Shown here piece after piece: positions 1 through 8,458 of a stretch of 64,000 nt of DNA. The notes beneath the pieces were generated by a model. The model saw only the letters and a list, made by a program, of their open reading frames with translations. It had not been told where the DNA came from and did no database searches. Source of the DNA: CAYUCJ01 sp049282265 (GTDB lineage Bacteria; Desulfobacterota; DSM-4660; Desulfatiglandales; Desulfatiglandaceae); the NCBI GenBank assembly GCA_049282265.1, contig JBAPTR010000162.1:62001-126000 (forward strand), read 5' to 3'. Position numbers and translations under genes: made by a program. Positions within the stretch are counted from its first letter, which is position 1, and each line of letters opens with the position of its first letter.

Positions 1-1349
1 AAGCCATCGCTGCCAGGGGTACTATGGATGTCAAGATTGCCCATCCTGTTGAGGCCCTTGAATACAACAAGCGCTTCATAAATCAGATCGTCAGCGCAAA
101 GGTAAACCAAACCCAGGGAGCACTCGGAACACCATTCATCTGGGGGGCAACCAACTCCTGGGGCGGGATAAGGTGCAGGAACTTCCAGTACAACCAGCTT
201 GAAAACGCCGACGACATTGAACCTGAGGCAATTGACGACGTATGCAATGAGACAATGGGCCCACACCACATGACCGGCTGTTTTGGCTGCCAGGTCCATT
301 GCCGCGCACAATACAAGATTCCATCCGGTCCCTATGCTGGAAAATATGATGAAGGCCCTGAGTACACCTCACAGGGTGCATTTTGTGGAGAGCCGGAATG
401 CAGGAGCATGGAAACGCTGCTGACCGGTAATCACCTGGTGGATCAGTTTGGCATGGACAACCTTGAAACGGGGAGCATCATCTCATGGGCCATGGAGCTG
501 TATGAGCTTGGTATCCTGAGCAGCAAGGATACCGACGGCCTTGATCTGAGATTCGGCAATGATGAAGCTCTCCTCGAGATGGTAAAGCGAATCTGCTACA
601 GAAAAGGCTGGCTGGGAGATGCCCTTGCCGACGGTGGCATTCCCGCGTCTGAAAAGATAGGAAAGCATTCCTTTGACTATCTGATCCAGGTGAAAGGGAT
701 GAACAATCTCCATTCCGATGAAAGAGCCACCCCTGGGCTGGCATTGAACATTGCCACGGCCTCCAGGGGATCCGACCATCTGAGGAGCCGGCCCGCCATA
801 GACCTTTATCACCTGCCCGAGGAAGTGCTCAGGAAGATTTACAGCAACCCTGTACCCTACGACGGCCCCCTGAGTTCTGAACACACTTCCTACGAGGGAA
901 AGCCATGGCAGGTCTTCTGGCAGGAAAACTGTTATATGGCGGTAGATTGCCTTGGGATCTGCAAATATCACACAACGTTCCTGGGAGCCACGCTCCCTAA
1001 TTTCGAGGACTGGCCCAAGGTGCTCTACTACAACACAGGCATCGAAATGACCCCAAGAGAAATCTGGGATGTCGCTCTAAGATGCAATATCATGGAAAGG
1101 CTCTTTAATCTCAGAGAAGGCCTCTCGAGAGAAGACCTCAAGAAAGGCGACATGCTGAATCACCGCTATTTTGATGAGCCTTGCAGGCGTGGAGCCCGGG
1201 ATGTGATTGGTTTGAAGATAGACAGAAAGAAGTTTAAGAAAATGATCGATGAATTCTATGAGCATCATGGCTGGGATGAGAATGGTATTCCCACGCCAGA
1301 GACGTTAAAAAGGCTTGATGTGCATAAAGAGCCTTCACACCTGCTTTAG
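1..1349 (+). CDS. Aldehyde:ferredoxin oxidoreductase (AOR family), C-terminal part, cut by window start
   Basis: Tungsten/molybdenum bis-pterin enzyme of the AOR family, which oxidises aldehydes to acids (or reduces activated acids) with ferredoxin. The frame is open to the first base and begins KAIAARGT. That segment matches residues about 200-207 of the complete paralogue at 35959-37767, so roughly 200 N-terminal residues lie outside the window; the ATG at 24 is internal. The 4Fe-4S ligand motif CFGCQVHC and the later VDCLGIC motif are present. The partner ferredoxin follows at 1446. The substrate cannot be read from sequence. Confidence 0.93.
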   Translation, partial: AIAARGTMDVKIAHPVEALEYNKRFINQIVSAKVNQTQGALGTPFIWGATNSWGGIRCRNFQYNQLENADDIEPEAIDDVCNETMGPHHMTGCFGCQVHCRAQYKIPSGPYAGKYDEGPEYTSQGAFCGEPECRSMETLLTGNHLVDQFGMDNLETGSIISWAMELYELGILSSKDTDGLDLRFGNDEALLEMVKRICYRKGWLGDALADGGIPASEKIGKHSFDYLIQVKGMNNLHSDERATPGLALNIATASRGSDHLRSRPAIDLYHLPEEVLRKIYSNPVPYDGPLSSEHTSYEGKPWQVFWQENCYMAVDCLGICKYHTTFLGATLPNFEDWPKVLYYNTGIEMTPREIWDVALRCNIMERLFNLREGLSREDLKKGDMLNHRYFDEPCRRGARDVIGLKIDRKKFKKMIDEFYEHHGWDENGIPTPETLKRLDVHKEPSHLL

Positions 1350-1445
1350 GTTGTTTTGACCTGCAAAAATAGGTCGAACCCATTTTGGGGAAAACCGAAA
1401 CCAGATCCTTTGGAACTGGGTTCTCTGCTTGAGAGGAGGAAATCA

Positions 1446-1943
1446 ATGGAGAAAATCTTGATGATAAATTACCAGAAGTGCACCGGCTGCCGTTTGTGTG
1501 AGCTCGTGTGCACTGTAATGCATGACGGGGTTTCAAACCCTTCCAGAAGCCGGATAAAGGTAATGAAATGGGAATCGGAGGGGCTGTATATCCCAATGGC
1601 CTGCCAGCAGTGTGATGATGCCCCCTGCATGAATGTATGCCCGGTCAAGGCAATCTCGCGTGACGAGGATTTTGGCTTTCTTACAGTAGATTACGACCTG
1701 TGCATTGGGTGCCGTTCCTGTGTGGCGGTATGCCCCTTTGGTGCTATGAATTATAACGTGATCGACAAGAAGGTCTTCAAGTGCGACCTTTGCGGTGGAG
1801 ATCCTCAGTGTGTGCGGTTTTGCGAGGAAAAGGCCGTTGATTATGTTGACGCCGACAGGGTAAGCATATTTAAGAAAAAAGATGCAGCAAAAAGATTGTC
1901 TGTTGCACAAAAGGAGACCATGTGTTTGCAGGTGGCCGTATGA
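1446..1943 (+). CDS. 4Fe-4S ferredoxin, electron partner of the AOR
   Basis: Polyferredoxin of 165 residues with a CTGCRLCELVC cluster motif near the N-terminus, a middle CQQCDDAPC block, a CIGCRSCVAVCP motif and a terminal CDLCGGDPQC block. This is the HycB/AOR-associated arrangement of about four 4Fe-4S clusters. The ATG at 1446 is preceded by a strong GAGAGGAGG ribosome site; a longer in-frame ORF from 1356 runs through non-conserved sequence. It should shuttle electrons to or from the preceding AOR. The same AOR/ferredoxin pairing occurs at 35436-37767, in reverse gene order. Confidence 0.92.
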   Translation: MEKILMINYQKCTGCRLCELVCTVMHDGVSNPSRSRIKVMKWESEGLYIPMACQQCDDAPCMNVCPVKAISRDEDFGFLTVDYDLCIGCRSCVAVCPFGAMNYNVIDKKVFKCDLCGGDPQCVRFCEEKAVDYVDADRVSIFKKKDAAKRLSVAQKETMCLQVAV

Positions 1944-2073
1944 TCAATACCCCAGGCTTCTTCATGGCCTTTCTTTTGCCCTTATTATAATAGGGGAGCA
2001 GTTTGGCCCTTTGAAAGAATCCTTGTGGGATGCCACACCCCTGAGGGGATTCTTCTAAAGGTACACTTCCGTC

Positions 2074-2115
2074 GCGGCCGGCTTTAAATGCCCTTCCATG
2101 GGATCAGCCGGCCGC
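2074..2115. terminator. Perfect 10-bp inverted repeat before the eutA-like gene
   Basis: GCGGCCGGCT at 2074-2083 and its exact complement at 2106-2115 enclose a 22-base loop, followed by ACTTTTC. The GC-rich stem sits between the ferredoxin and the EutA-like gene. It could be a weak intrinsic terminator or an mRNA-stabilising hairpin; the T run is short. Confidence 0.45.
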
Positions 2116-2128
2116 ACTTTTCATAGAG

Positions 2129-3589
2129 TTGATTGGAAATAGAGGTCGAGAGATAACAGTGGACGCAGATAGAATTGAATTGCTTTCAGTTGGTGTAGAC
2201 GTGGGAACCTCTACAAGCCACCTGGTTTTTTCAAACCTGGTATTGGAAAGGGATCCGAAATCCCCTACCAAACGTTTTCAAATCAAGGAAAGAAACATCA
2301 TTTATGAGGGAAAAATAGTAGATACCCCGATGCTGGACAAGAATACAATTGATGTGGAAAGGCTCTCCGGCTTTTTTGAGGAAGAATATAAGCGAGCGGG
2401 AATTGACGCCGGAGATATTCAAAGTGGCGCGGTTATTGTAACTGGAGAAATGGCCAAAAAAGACAATGCAAAGCAAATAGTAGAGGCATTGTCAAACGGG
2501 GCGGGAAATTTTGTCGCAGCAACAGCAGGGGCAAATTTCGAAAGCCTATTAACAGCAATGGGTTCAGGGGCGGTAGATAGATCAAAGCGATACAACAAGA
2601 CAATATTGTCCTGCGACATCGGCGGAGGAACATCGAACATCGCCATATCAAAGAATGGACGGGTTCTGTCAACAAGCTGCATATCTGTAGGGGGCAGATT
2701 ACTTGGTGTAAGTTCTGAAGGAAGGATTTGGAAGATCGATGAACCTGCAACGGAAGTTATGAAAGAGATTGGGTTGCATTACAAAATCGGTGACAAAATC
2801 CCGGAAGAGGATATTGGAAGCATAGCAACAAGGTTTGCCGAAATATTGATTGAGGTCATTACCGGTCCGGCCGCTTCCCCTTTGGCCAAGCGGTTAATGA
2901 TGACTGATGATCCGGATTTTCCAGGCAGAATAGATGAATATATGTTTTCAGGGGGTGTCGCAGAGTTGATATACGGGGGTAATGGCAGTTACAAGGATAT
3001 GGGAAAGATTTTAGCCGATAAAATAAATTCGTTGATACCGAAATTGACTGCTCCGGTTATAGAGCCTGAAAACAAGATCAGGGCCACCGTTATTGGAGCA
3101 GGTGCATATTCATTATCCATTTCCGGCTCATCCGGATTCATGGATAACAAAATTTCATTTCCCATAAGAAATATTCCCGTAATCAGGGTCGATATCGATG
3201 ATTCGCAATTGAGCCGTGATCACATTATATCTCAGATAAATGTCGCATTTAGAAGATTTGACAAAAACGAAGGCGAAGAAATTGTTGCATTATATTTCAA
3301 AAACCCGGCCAGGGCTTATTATCCCGAATTAGAGTTGTTTGCGAAATCTATTGAAGCCGCTCTTCCCAATTCGATTGATAATAGAATACCGATTATATTG
3401 ATATTTGAAAAAGACATCGCATGCGGGGTGGGGAATGTCATCCGCCGGGAAACCGGATTGAAAACAAATTTCCTGTCATTAGATGAATTGATTTTGAAAG
3501 AAGGAGATTGGATCGATATTGGTGAGCCACTGGTTAACGGTCAGGTGTTTCCCGTTACGGTAAAATCTCTTATTTTCAATAGGAACTAG
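2129..3589 (+). CDS. EutA-like reactivating factor for a B12-dependent lyase
   Basis: An actin/Hsp70-fold ATPase of the EutA family. EutA proteins swap damaged cobalamin out of ethanolamine ammonia-lyase. The phosphate-binding strand SVGVDVGTSTSHLVFS lies near residue 20 and CDIGGGTSNIAI near residue 155; length 486 matches the family (E. coli about 467). The start is uncertain: TTG at 2129 gives the longest form, while GTG at 2159 has a GAGAG ribosome site six bases upstream and fits the usual N-terminus better. No eutB or eutC lies in the window, so its client enzyme is unknown. Confidence 0.85.
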   Translation: MIGNRGREITVDADRIELLSVGVDVGTSTSHLVFSNLVLERDPKSPTKRFQIKERNIIYEGKIVDTPMLDKNTIDVERLSGFFEEEYKRAGIDAGDIQSGAVIVTGEMAKKDNAKQIVEALSNGAGNFVAATAGANFESLLTAMGSGAVDRSKRYNKTILSCDIGGGTSNIAISKNGRVLSTSCISVGGRLLGVSSEGRIWKIDEPATEVMKEIGLHYKIGDKIPEEDIGSIATRFAEILIEVITGPAASPLAKRLMMTDDPDFPGRIDEYMFSGGVAELIYGGNGSYKDMGKILADKINSLIPKLTAPVIEPENKIRATVIGAGAYSLSISGSSGFMDNKISFPIRNIPVIRVDIDDSQLSRDHIISQINVAFRRFDKNEGEEIVALYFKNPARAYYPELELFAKSIEAALPNSIDNRIPIILIFEKDIACGVGNVIRRETGLKTNFLSLDELILKEGDWIDIGEPLVNGQVFPVTVKSLIFNRN

Positions 3590-3713
3590 GGCCCCTTTCC
3601 GGTTTCCGCCGGGACAGAAGCCCGACGGGCAGGAGATGTCCTGTAAAGCTTCGCCCCTTTTGCTTTTGAAGGTAGCAGCTTATCTTGTTGTGTTAGCCAG
3701 GGAACGGAAAAAA

Positions 3714-5081
3714 ATGGCCATTGTGGCCAGCTATTTTGCGGGGGAAAGCTATGGCCTTCTCGGCCCCCAGCTGGCCGCAACCGTGATAGAAGAAAACACC
3801 CCCTATGACTGCATTGTTATTGCCGTTACCAGAGAGGATGGAAAGTCCGCTCTCAGACAAGCGCTCGCAGCCTTTTTCGGATCTCAGGTCCCCATAGTCG
3901 GGTTTTCTGGTCTGGGCGGACGGCAGGATCTCTTCCGACTTGCCGGAGAACTGAAAGATAAGGGTGCCATCACAATCCTTGCCGGGCCCCAGTCTGATGT
4001 GGATTATTTGGGAGAAGTGGACTGGCAGGTCCACGATCATCGCTTCAAGGGGTTTTCAAACGAATTTTCTTTTGCCCTCCACGGCCCTGCCGAACAGATC
4101 ATCAATTTTCTGGACAATACGGATACAAATGCAGCTGAACAAATACCGGGGCTCATCAAATACGCTGATGATGGAAGCCTGCTTCGCAATCCTGAAAAAT
4201 CCTGGAAACATCGCTTTCTGAGGAAAGTGAAATGGGACAACGTGTTCAGGGTAGAAAAAGCAGGGCTCAAACCCCTGAAGGTTACCACCGGCCAAGTGCT
4301 TCAGCAGATCGGTTGCCCTTATGCGGCTCAGGGAAGATGGATAGAGATTGACTATCCTGTATCGCTCTCTCAGGGACATGACCGTAAAGTCAGGCTCTTC
4401 TCAAAAGGGTGCAGTTTCTGTGACGTGGCCGTGGACAAAGGATTCTGCGGGATCATGGACATGGAGACGGTTCTGGCCCAGATCCAATGCCTGCCGCATG
4501 GAGATGATAACAGGAAGATCCCTTTTGAGCTTATCAACGAAAATGCCTGTGCGGGGCTCCGGGATTTGCTCTCAGAGACCCGGGAAAAAGGTGTAATGCT
4601 CACTCAGGTCAACCTCACGGTGAGGGCCGACTGGTTCATCAAGAGTGAGAATAGATTGAGGCAGGCGTTGAAACTGGCCAAGTCCATGGGCACCACGATT
4701 CACCTGGGATCGATGGGATTTGAGTCTTTTGACAACAGCATACTGAGAAATCTGAACAAAGGGGTGAACGTCGACACAAACCTGCAAGCAATTCAGTTGA
4801 TCCGCCATCTGAAAGAGGACTATCCCGAGCACTGGACATACTCCAGGGCTGACGGCTCTATTCACGGCTTTATTCACCCCACTCCGTGGGACACGGAGCA
4901 AACCTGGGCAAGTATTCAAACGACTTTCAGGGAACATGCCCTGCCCCTGGACATCCTCCCCGACCACAGCATTCCCCTCATCATCCATCATGCGTCCGCA
5001 TTAGGAGATTGGATAAGGCAGATAGAAAAAACAGAGGGCCGGACGTTCAAGAGGCTCGATACAATAATCGAATGGTGGTGA
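3714..5081 (+). CDS. Radical SAM/B12-binding-type protein with atypical cysteine motif
   Basis: 455 residues. The N-terminal about 130 residues look like a Rossmann-type cobalamin-binding region (MAIVASYFAGESYGLLGPQ, IVGFSGLGG, ILAGPQSD) but lack the DxHxxG base-off motif. The C-terminal half resembles a radical SAM barrel with a KGCSFCDVAVDKGFC segment, CX2CX8C rather than the standard CX3CX2C. The family function is not known to me. ATG 3714 has GGGAACGG upstream; the upstream in-frame extension (from 3636) is not conserved-looking. It lies downstream of the EutA-like gene and may share its transcript. Confidence 0.6.
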   Translation: MAIVASYFAGESYGLLGPQLAATVIEENTPYDCIVIAVTREDGKSALRQALAAFFGSQVPIVGFSGLGGRQDLFRLAGELKDKGAITILAGPQSDVDYLGEVDWQVHDHRFKGFSNEFSFALHGPAEQIINFLDNTDTNAAEQIPGLIKYADDGSLLRNPEKSWKHRFLRKVKWDNVFRVEKAGLKPLKVTTGQVLQQIGCPYAAQGRWIEIDYPVSLSQGHDRKVRLFSKGCSFCDVAVDKGFCGIMDMETVLAQIQCLPHGDDNRKIPFELINENACAGLRDLLSETREKGVMLTQVNLTVRADWFIKSENRLRQALKLAKSMGTTIHLGSMGFESFDNSILRNLNKGVNVDTNLQAIQLIRHLKEDYPEHWTYSRADGSIHGFIHPTPWDTEQTWASIQTTFREHALPLDILPDHSIPLIIHHASALGDWIRQIEKTEGRTFKRLDTIIEWW

Positions 5082-5218
5082 TGATTAGCAGCTGATTCAT
5101 ACCCCCTTACGCTCCTGCTCATGTATGGGTTCTTGGGGGCTGACGCTCTCTTTTGTATATTGCTCTTCCGGAAGGTCAAAACGGAGGCTTCCGGATTGAG
5201 CGATAATAACAGCTCTCT

Positions 5219-5346
5219 CTTACTGGCGTCTAATATTCTCCAGTAAAGCACTGCCACAATTGAAGCTGACACCACATATGTTGCGGTAGATTTTTCCTTG
5301 ACGCCTAATTGGAATTATTTTATAGTCTTTCACAACAAAGCGAGTT
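5219..5346. repeat. Direct repeat copy 1 (promoter-bearing), upstream of DUF374 gene
   Basis: About 127 bp nearly identical to 6769-6895, beginning around GCGTCTAATATTCTCCAG and running through a promoter to about GCGAGTT. The few differences include one base deleted in the promoter spacer of copy 2. Each copy stands upstream of a different gene. No coding potential is evident. Confidence 0.9.
5298..5326 (+). promoter_or_regulatory. Sigma-70 type promoter in repeat copy 1
   Basis: TTGACG at 5298-5303, a 17-base spacer and TATAGT at 5321-5326: close to consensus. It points toward the lipoprotein-like peptide and the DUF374 acyltransferase gene, leaving a leader of about 250 bases. Confidence 0.7.
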
Positions 5347-5408
5347 CTTATCAATAGAAAACGATTTTTTATCAACTCAACTCATCTCAACCAACTGATG
5401 CATCGAAG

Positions 5409-5519
5409 AAAATTTTAAGAACAATTCTCTGGGGTGGAATGATCATTGGTGCCGGCTCACTGATGGGTGGCTGCAAAGGTGTTACTCGAAATGATCTCCG
5501 CATTCGGCAAACCAGCTAA
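5409..5519 (+). pseudogene. Small lipoprotein-like reading frame without a proper start
   Basis: Reads KILRTILWGGMIIGAGSLMG then GC, KGVTRNDLRIRQTS and stop. This is a basic, hydrophobic, lipobox-like signal followed by a very short tail. No standard start codon precedes it in frame. An ATG at 5398 lies in the neighbouring frame, and one extra base in the A/T run at 5409-5416 would join ATG-CAT-CGA-AGA to this peptide. It is either a frameshifted small lipoprotein gene, a non-ATG start, or chance. Confidence 0.3.
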
Positions 5520-5585
5520 GCAGTGAACAGCTGATGACCATGGAAGATTAGCGGAAAGCGGCTCCCGCCGAAACAGGAGGCTCTA

Positions 5586-6242
5586 TTGGCTTTTTCTCCC
5601 CCCCCCTGGCTGAAAGAACGCTGGCCCCTTTGGGTTGCGAAACTCCTCCTTTTCCTCTCCAAGCTGGTCCGAACCAGGGCTTTCGGTCTGGACCAGTTTG
5701 ATAAGATCCCCAACTTCGCGACGGCCTTCTGGCACGGCGATGAACTGGCCCTTACGCCACGCTTCGGTTATATGGGCCTGACCATCCTCGTCAGCCACTC
5801 AAAAGATGGGGACAGCATGACCAGGGCGGCGCAACTGCTCGGTTACCATGTCAAGCGCGGTTCTTCCAGCCGGGGGGGCGCGGCCGGTCTCATCGCCCTG
5901 ATCAAGGCGGTGCGTGAAGGTCACAGTGTAGTACTGGCGGTTGACGGCCCGCGTGGGCCAAGGGGAGTGTGCAAACCCGGAATCATACGCCTGGTGCAAA
6001 AAACCGGTGTCCCTCTTTTCCCTGTCGGGGTGGCGGTTTCCCGAAAATGGACCTTTGAAAAATCCTGGAACAAAGCCTACATCCCTTTGCCGTTCTCCCG
6101 GCAGGTTGTTCTGGTGGGTAAACCCCTCGTAATTGTCCCTTCCTCTTCCGAGGAGGAGATGGAAAAAAACTGCCACGCCGTCGAAAAAGCGCTTCGTCAG
6201 GTCCATGATGAGGCCCAACAGAAACTCGAAGCCTGGTCATGA
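5586..6242 (+). CDS. DUF374 lysophospholipid acyltransferase-like protein
   Basis: 218-residue membrane-associated acyltransferase-like protein of the DUF374 family (LPLAT superfamily). Visible family signatures are WHGDELALTPRF, SHSKDGDSMTRAAQLLGY, RGSSSRGG and VDGPRGPRGVCKPG. Homologues are thought to act in lipid A or phospholipid acylation, but the acceptor is not established here. The start is TTG 5586 with an AGGAGG site five bases before it. It is expressed from the promoter in repeat copy 1; its neighbour is a transposase relic. Confidence 0.85.
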   Translation: MAFSPPPWLKERWPLWVAKLLLFLSKLVRTRAFGLDQFDKIPNFATAFWHGDELALTPRFGYMGLTILVSHSKDGDSMTRAAQLLGYHVKRGSSSRGGAAGLIALIKAVREGHSVVLAVDGPRGPRGVCKPGIIRLVQKTGVPLFPVGVAVSRKWTFEKSWNKAYIPLPFSRQVVLVGKPLVIVPSSSEEEMEKNCHAVEKALRQVHDEAQQKLEAWS

Positions 6243-6361
6243 CCCACTCCTGAGGGGCACGGCAAGAAAATCCTTTTCTCAATGGATTTAATTAGTTAAG
6301 CTTTATCAACTCATCAATTCTGATAATATTTTTGCAGACATTGCAGATGCCCCTCCCCTCT

Positions 6362-6590
6362 TTGACGGCGAGAGCCGATGCCGATGCCCTTGAATGGCTT
6401 GCAACCATGGCCTCCCTTGTCCCCAGGAAGGGAGAGCATATGGTCAGGTACTTTGGATATGACAGTAACGTATCCCGGGGTAAGCGGAAAGAATGGGACA
6501 GCAATTAACTGATACCCTCCATTCTGGAACCGGATGGCTCATCCAAAGAATACAAAAAAAACTGGGCAAGATTGATTCAAAAGATTTCTC
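6362..6590 (+). pseudogene. Remnant of a Y2-type (IS91-like) transposase C-terminus
   Basis: The frame from about 6362 reads ADALEWLATM, then MVRYFGYDSNVSRGKRKEW. This is the conserved C-terminal block of the large deltaproteobacterial transposase family (putative transposase, Y2). A TAA at 6506-6508 interrupts it; the same frame then continues LEPDGSSKEYKKNWARLIQ, also typical. The N-terminal catalytic part is missing and sequence beyond 6590 is not recognisable. A dead fragment within the 6243-6768 gap, which otherwise holds nothing I recognise. Confidence 0.7.
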
Positions 6591-6768
6591 TGACGATTAC
6601 CTCTATTGCGACCCGGATTACCTCGTTGAGGCTTATGAACAGTGTTAATCCAAGGCCTTAGCCTCATGGCCTTTTAAAACCTGGCCTTTGAATCTCGGGG
6701 ATTGGTGTGCCCGGATTACGCCCAAATGGCGTCAATTTCAGCAGATTCCTATCTCTCGAAGGACCTCT

Positions 6769-6895
6769 TTTACTCGCGTCTAATATTCTCCAGTACAGCA
6801 CTGCCACAATTGAAGCTGACACCACATATGTTGTGGTTGATTTTTCCTTGACACCCAATCGGAATTACTTATAGTCTTTCACGAAACAGCGCGTT
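6769..6895. repeat. Direct repeat copy 2 (promoter-bearing), upstream of reductive-dehalogenase-like gene
   Basis: Second copy of the 127-bp repeat at 5219-5346, same orientation, offset about 1550 bp. The stretch around CACTGCCACAATTGAAGC is identical. The two copies bracket the DUF374 gene and the transposase relic, so the unit may have arisen by transposition or tandem duplication. Confidence 0.9.
6848..6875 (+). promoter_or_regulatory. Sigma-70 type promoter in repeat copy 2
   Basis: TTGACA at 6848-6853, a 16-base spacer and TATAGT at 6870-6875. The -35 is a perfect consensus; the spacer is one base shorter than in copy 1. It directs transcription of the reductive-dehalogenase-like gene starting at 6970. 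Confidence 0.75.
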
Positions 6896-6969
6896 TTGAT
6901 CAACATCAACTCAACGCTGATGTAATTGCTTATTCTGGTTAGAGAAATATTGGCATGGGGAGGTGATGA

Positions 6970-8439
6970 ATGTTCATTACAATCTTAGTCTGGGTTGGAG
7001 CGGCACTCCTGATTTTCCAGGCCGCAATCGGCCTGTCCTTTTTGATCTCCTGTATCTGGGAAAAAGAAGAACGTGCGTCCCTTTTTGCAGCAATTCAGTT
7101 TCTAGGCATGGTGGCGCTCATCTTTTTTTTCTTTTACCTGAAAGCGATCGATTTTTTCGAGACAACCACTGGTGCTTCTCTGTTGATTGCAGGTTTTGTT
7201 GCCGCGGGCGGAGCGGTATTTTTTCTGGTACGAAAGACTGCTCCAAATCCAAAGGCTTTGCAGGGGGCAAGAGGGCTTATTGTGGGGGAAGTCGAACGGT
7301 TTGATGAGAGGGCACAGGTGTTTGCGCGGAATCGTTCCATTCCACCCGGTTCGGAGCAATATAGCAGATTTTACAATGACCACCCTGAGCTGGAGGAATA
7401 TGACAGTGCGAGACGCAAAAGAGGCGGCCCCCTGGGACATCTCGGTTCCATAGACAGCTCTTCCGGTACACCCAATGTTGCCGCTACTCTTGCAGCCCTT
7501 TCCATTCCCTTGCACCTCTCCCGTCCTGAGCAGTATCAGCCTCAACAACACCCTCAATTCAAAGACAACAAAGTTGATCTGAGTCCGGAAGAGGCTACAC
7601 AAAGAGTGAAAGGATACGGGCTCATGCTCGGGGCCGATATGGTCGGCATAGCCGAAATAAACCCCCTATGGGTCTATTCCCATCGGGGAGAAATTTTCAA
7701 CGAGAACTGGGAAGACTGGGGAACGGAAATCGATTTATCCCACAAGTATGCGGTGGTTATTGCCGAAGAAATGGATTTCAGGATGGTGGGCACGGGCCCG
7801 CATACGCCAACTGTTATCGAAAGCATGCGAAACTATGCAAAAGGGGCATTCATCTCCACCCAACTCGCTGCGTTCGTCGCCAACCTCGGCTATTCAGCCA
7901 CGGCGAATCACCTTCGCCATTATGACACCATGCTGGTGCCTCTTGCAGTGGATGCCGGGTTAGGGGAACTTGGGCGTCTTGGATACCTGGTGACCAAGGC
8001 ATACGGCCCAAGAATCCGCCTGAGCGCGATAACGACAGACCTTCCTTTGATTCCCGACAAACCCGATGACATCGGCGTTGAGGACTTCTGCAAGATTTGC
8101 AAGAAATGCGCAACCTGCTGTCCTTCAAGGTCCATCCCGTTAGGTGAACAAAAGCCGTTTGACGGGACGTTGCGTTGGAAGCTGAATGAAGAAACCTGTT
8201 TCGATTATTGGGGCAAGGTCGGTACCGATTGTTGTATCTGCATGCGCGTCTGTCCCTGGGGCCATGCCACCACCTTACCCCACCGCATAATCAAATGGGT
8301 TGTCAGCCGCAACAGCATCTCACGTCGCATTTTTTCGGCCATGGATGATGTATTTTATGGCAAAAAACCCCGATCGAAGGACGCCCCGGCATGGGCAAGT
8401 TTCGGAAAGAAAAAAGGCGGTGATGAATTAACAACCTGA
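6970..8439 (+). CDS. Membrane-anchored reductive-dehalogenase-like corrinoid/Fe-S protein
   Basis: 489 residues. Three predicted membrane helices (about 3-27, 38-58, 68-88) precede a catalytic domain of the RdhA/QueG type: NYAKGAF near 290, PLAVDAGLGELGR near 325-336, then ferredoxin motifs CX2CX2CX3CP at C374-C384 and CX2CX3CP at C421-C428. RdhA enzymes use a base-off corrinoid to remove halogens, but there is no Tat signal and no rdhB anchor gene, so the membrane segments may replace the anchor. Halogenated substrate use is inference. ATG 6970 has GGGGAGG six bases upstream. Confidence 0.85.
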   Translation: MFITILVWVGAALLIFQAAIGLSFLISCIWEKEERASLFAAIQFLGMVALIFFFFYLKAIDFFETTTGASLLIAGFVAAGGAVFFLVRKTAPNPKALQGARGLIVGEVERFDERAQVFARNRSIPPGSEQYSRFYNDHPELEEYDSARRKRGGPLGHLGSIDSSSGTPNVAATLAALSIPLHLSRPEQYQPQQHPQFKDNKVDLSPEEATQRVKGYGLMLGADMVGIAEINPLWVYSHRGEIFNENWEDWGTEIDLSHKYAVVIAEEMDFRMVGTGPHTPTVIESMRNYAKGAFISTQLAAFVANLGYSATANHLRHYDTMLVPLAVDAGLGELGRLGYLVTKAYGPRIRLSAITTDLPLIPDKPDDIGVEDFCKICKKCATCCPSRSIPLGEQKPFDGTLRWKLNEETCFDYWGKVGTDCCICMRVCPWGHATTLPHRIIKWVVSRNSISRRIFSAMDDVFYGKKPRSKDAPAWASFGKKKGGDELTT

Positions 8440-8458
8440 ACCAAAGGGAAAGGAGGGT

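Noticed and set aside
3590..3713. Cobalamin riboswitch upstream of the radical SAM-like gene
   Set aside because: The GC-rich hairpin segments do not include the conserved B12-box (GCCACTG-type) elements.
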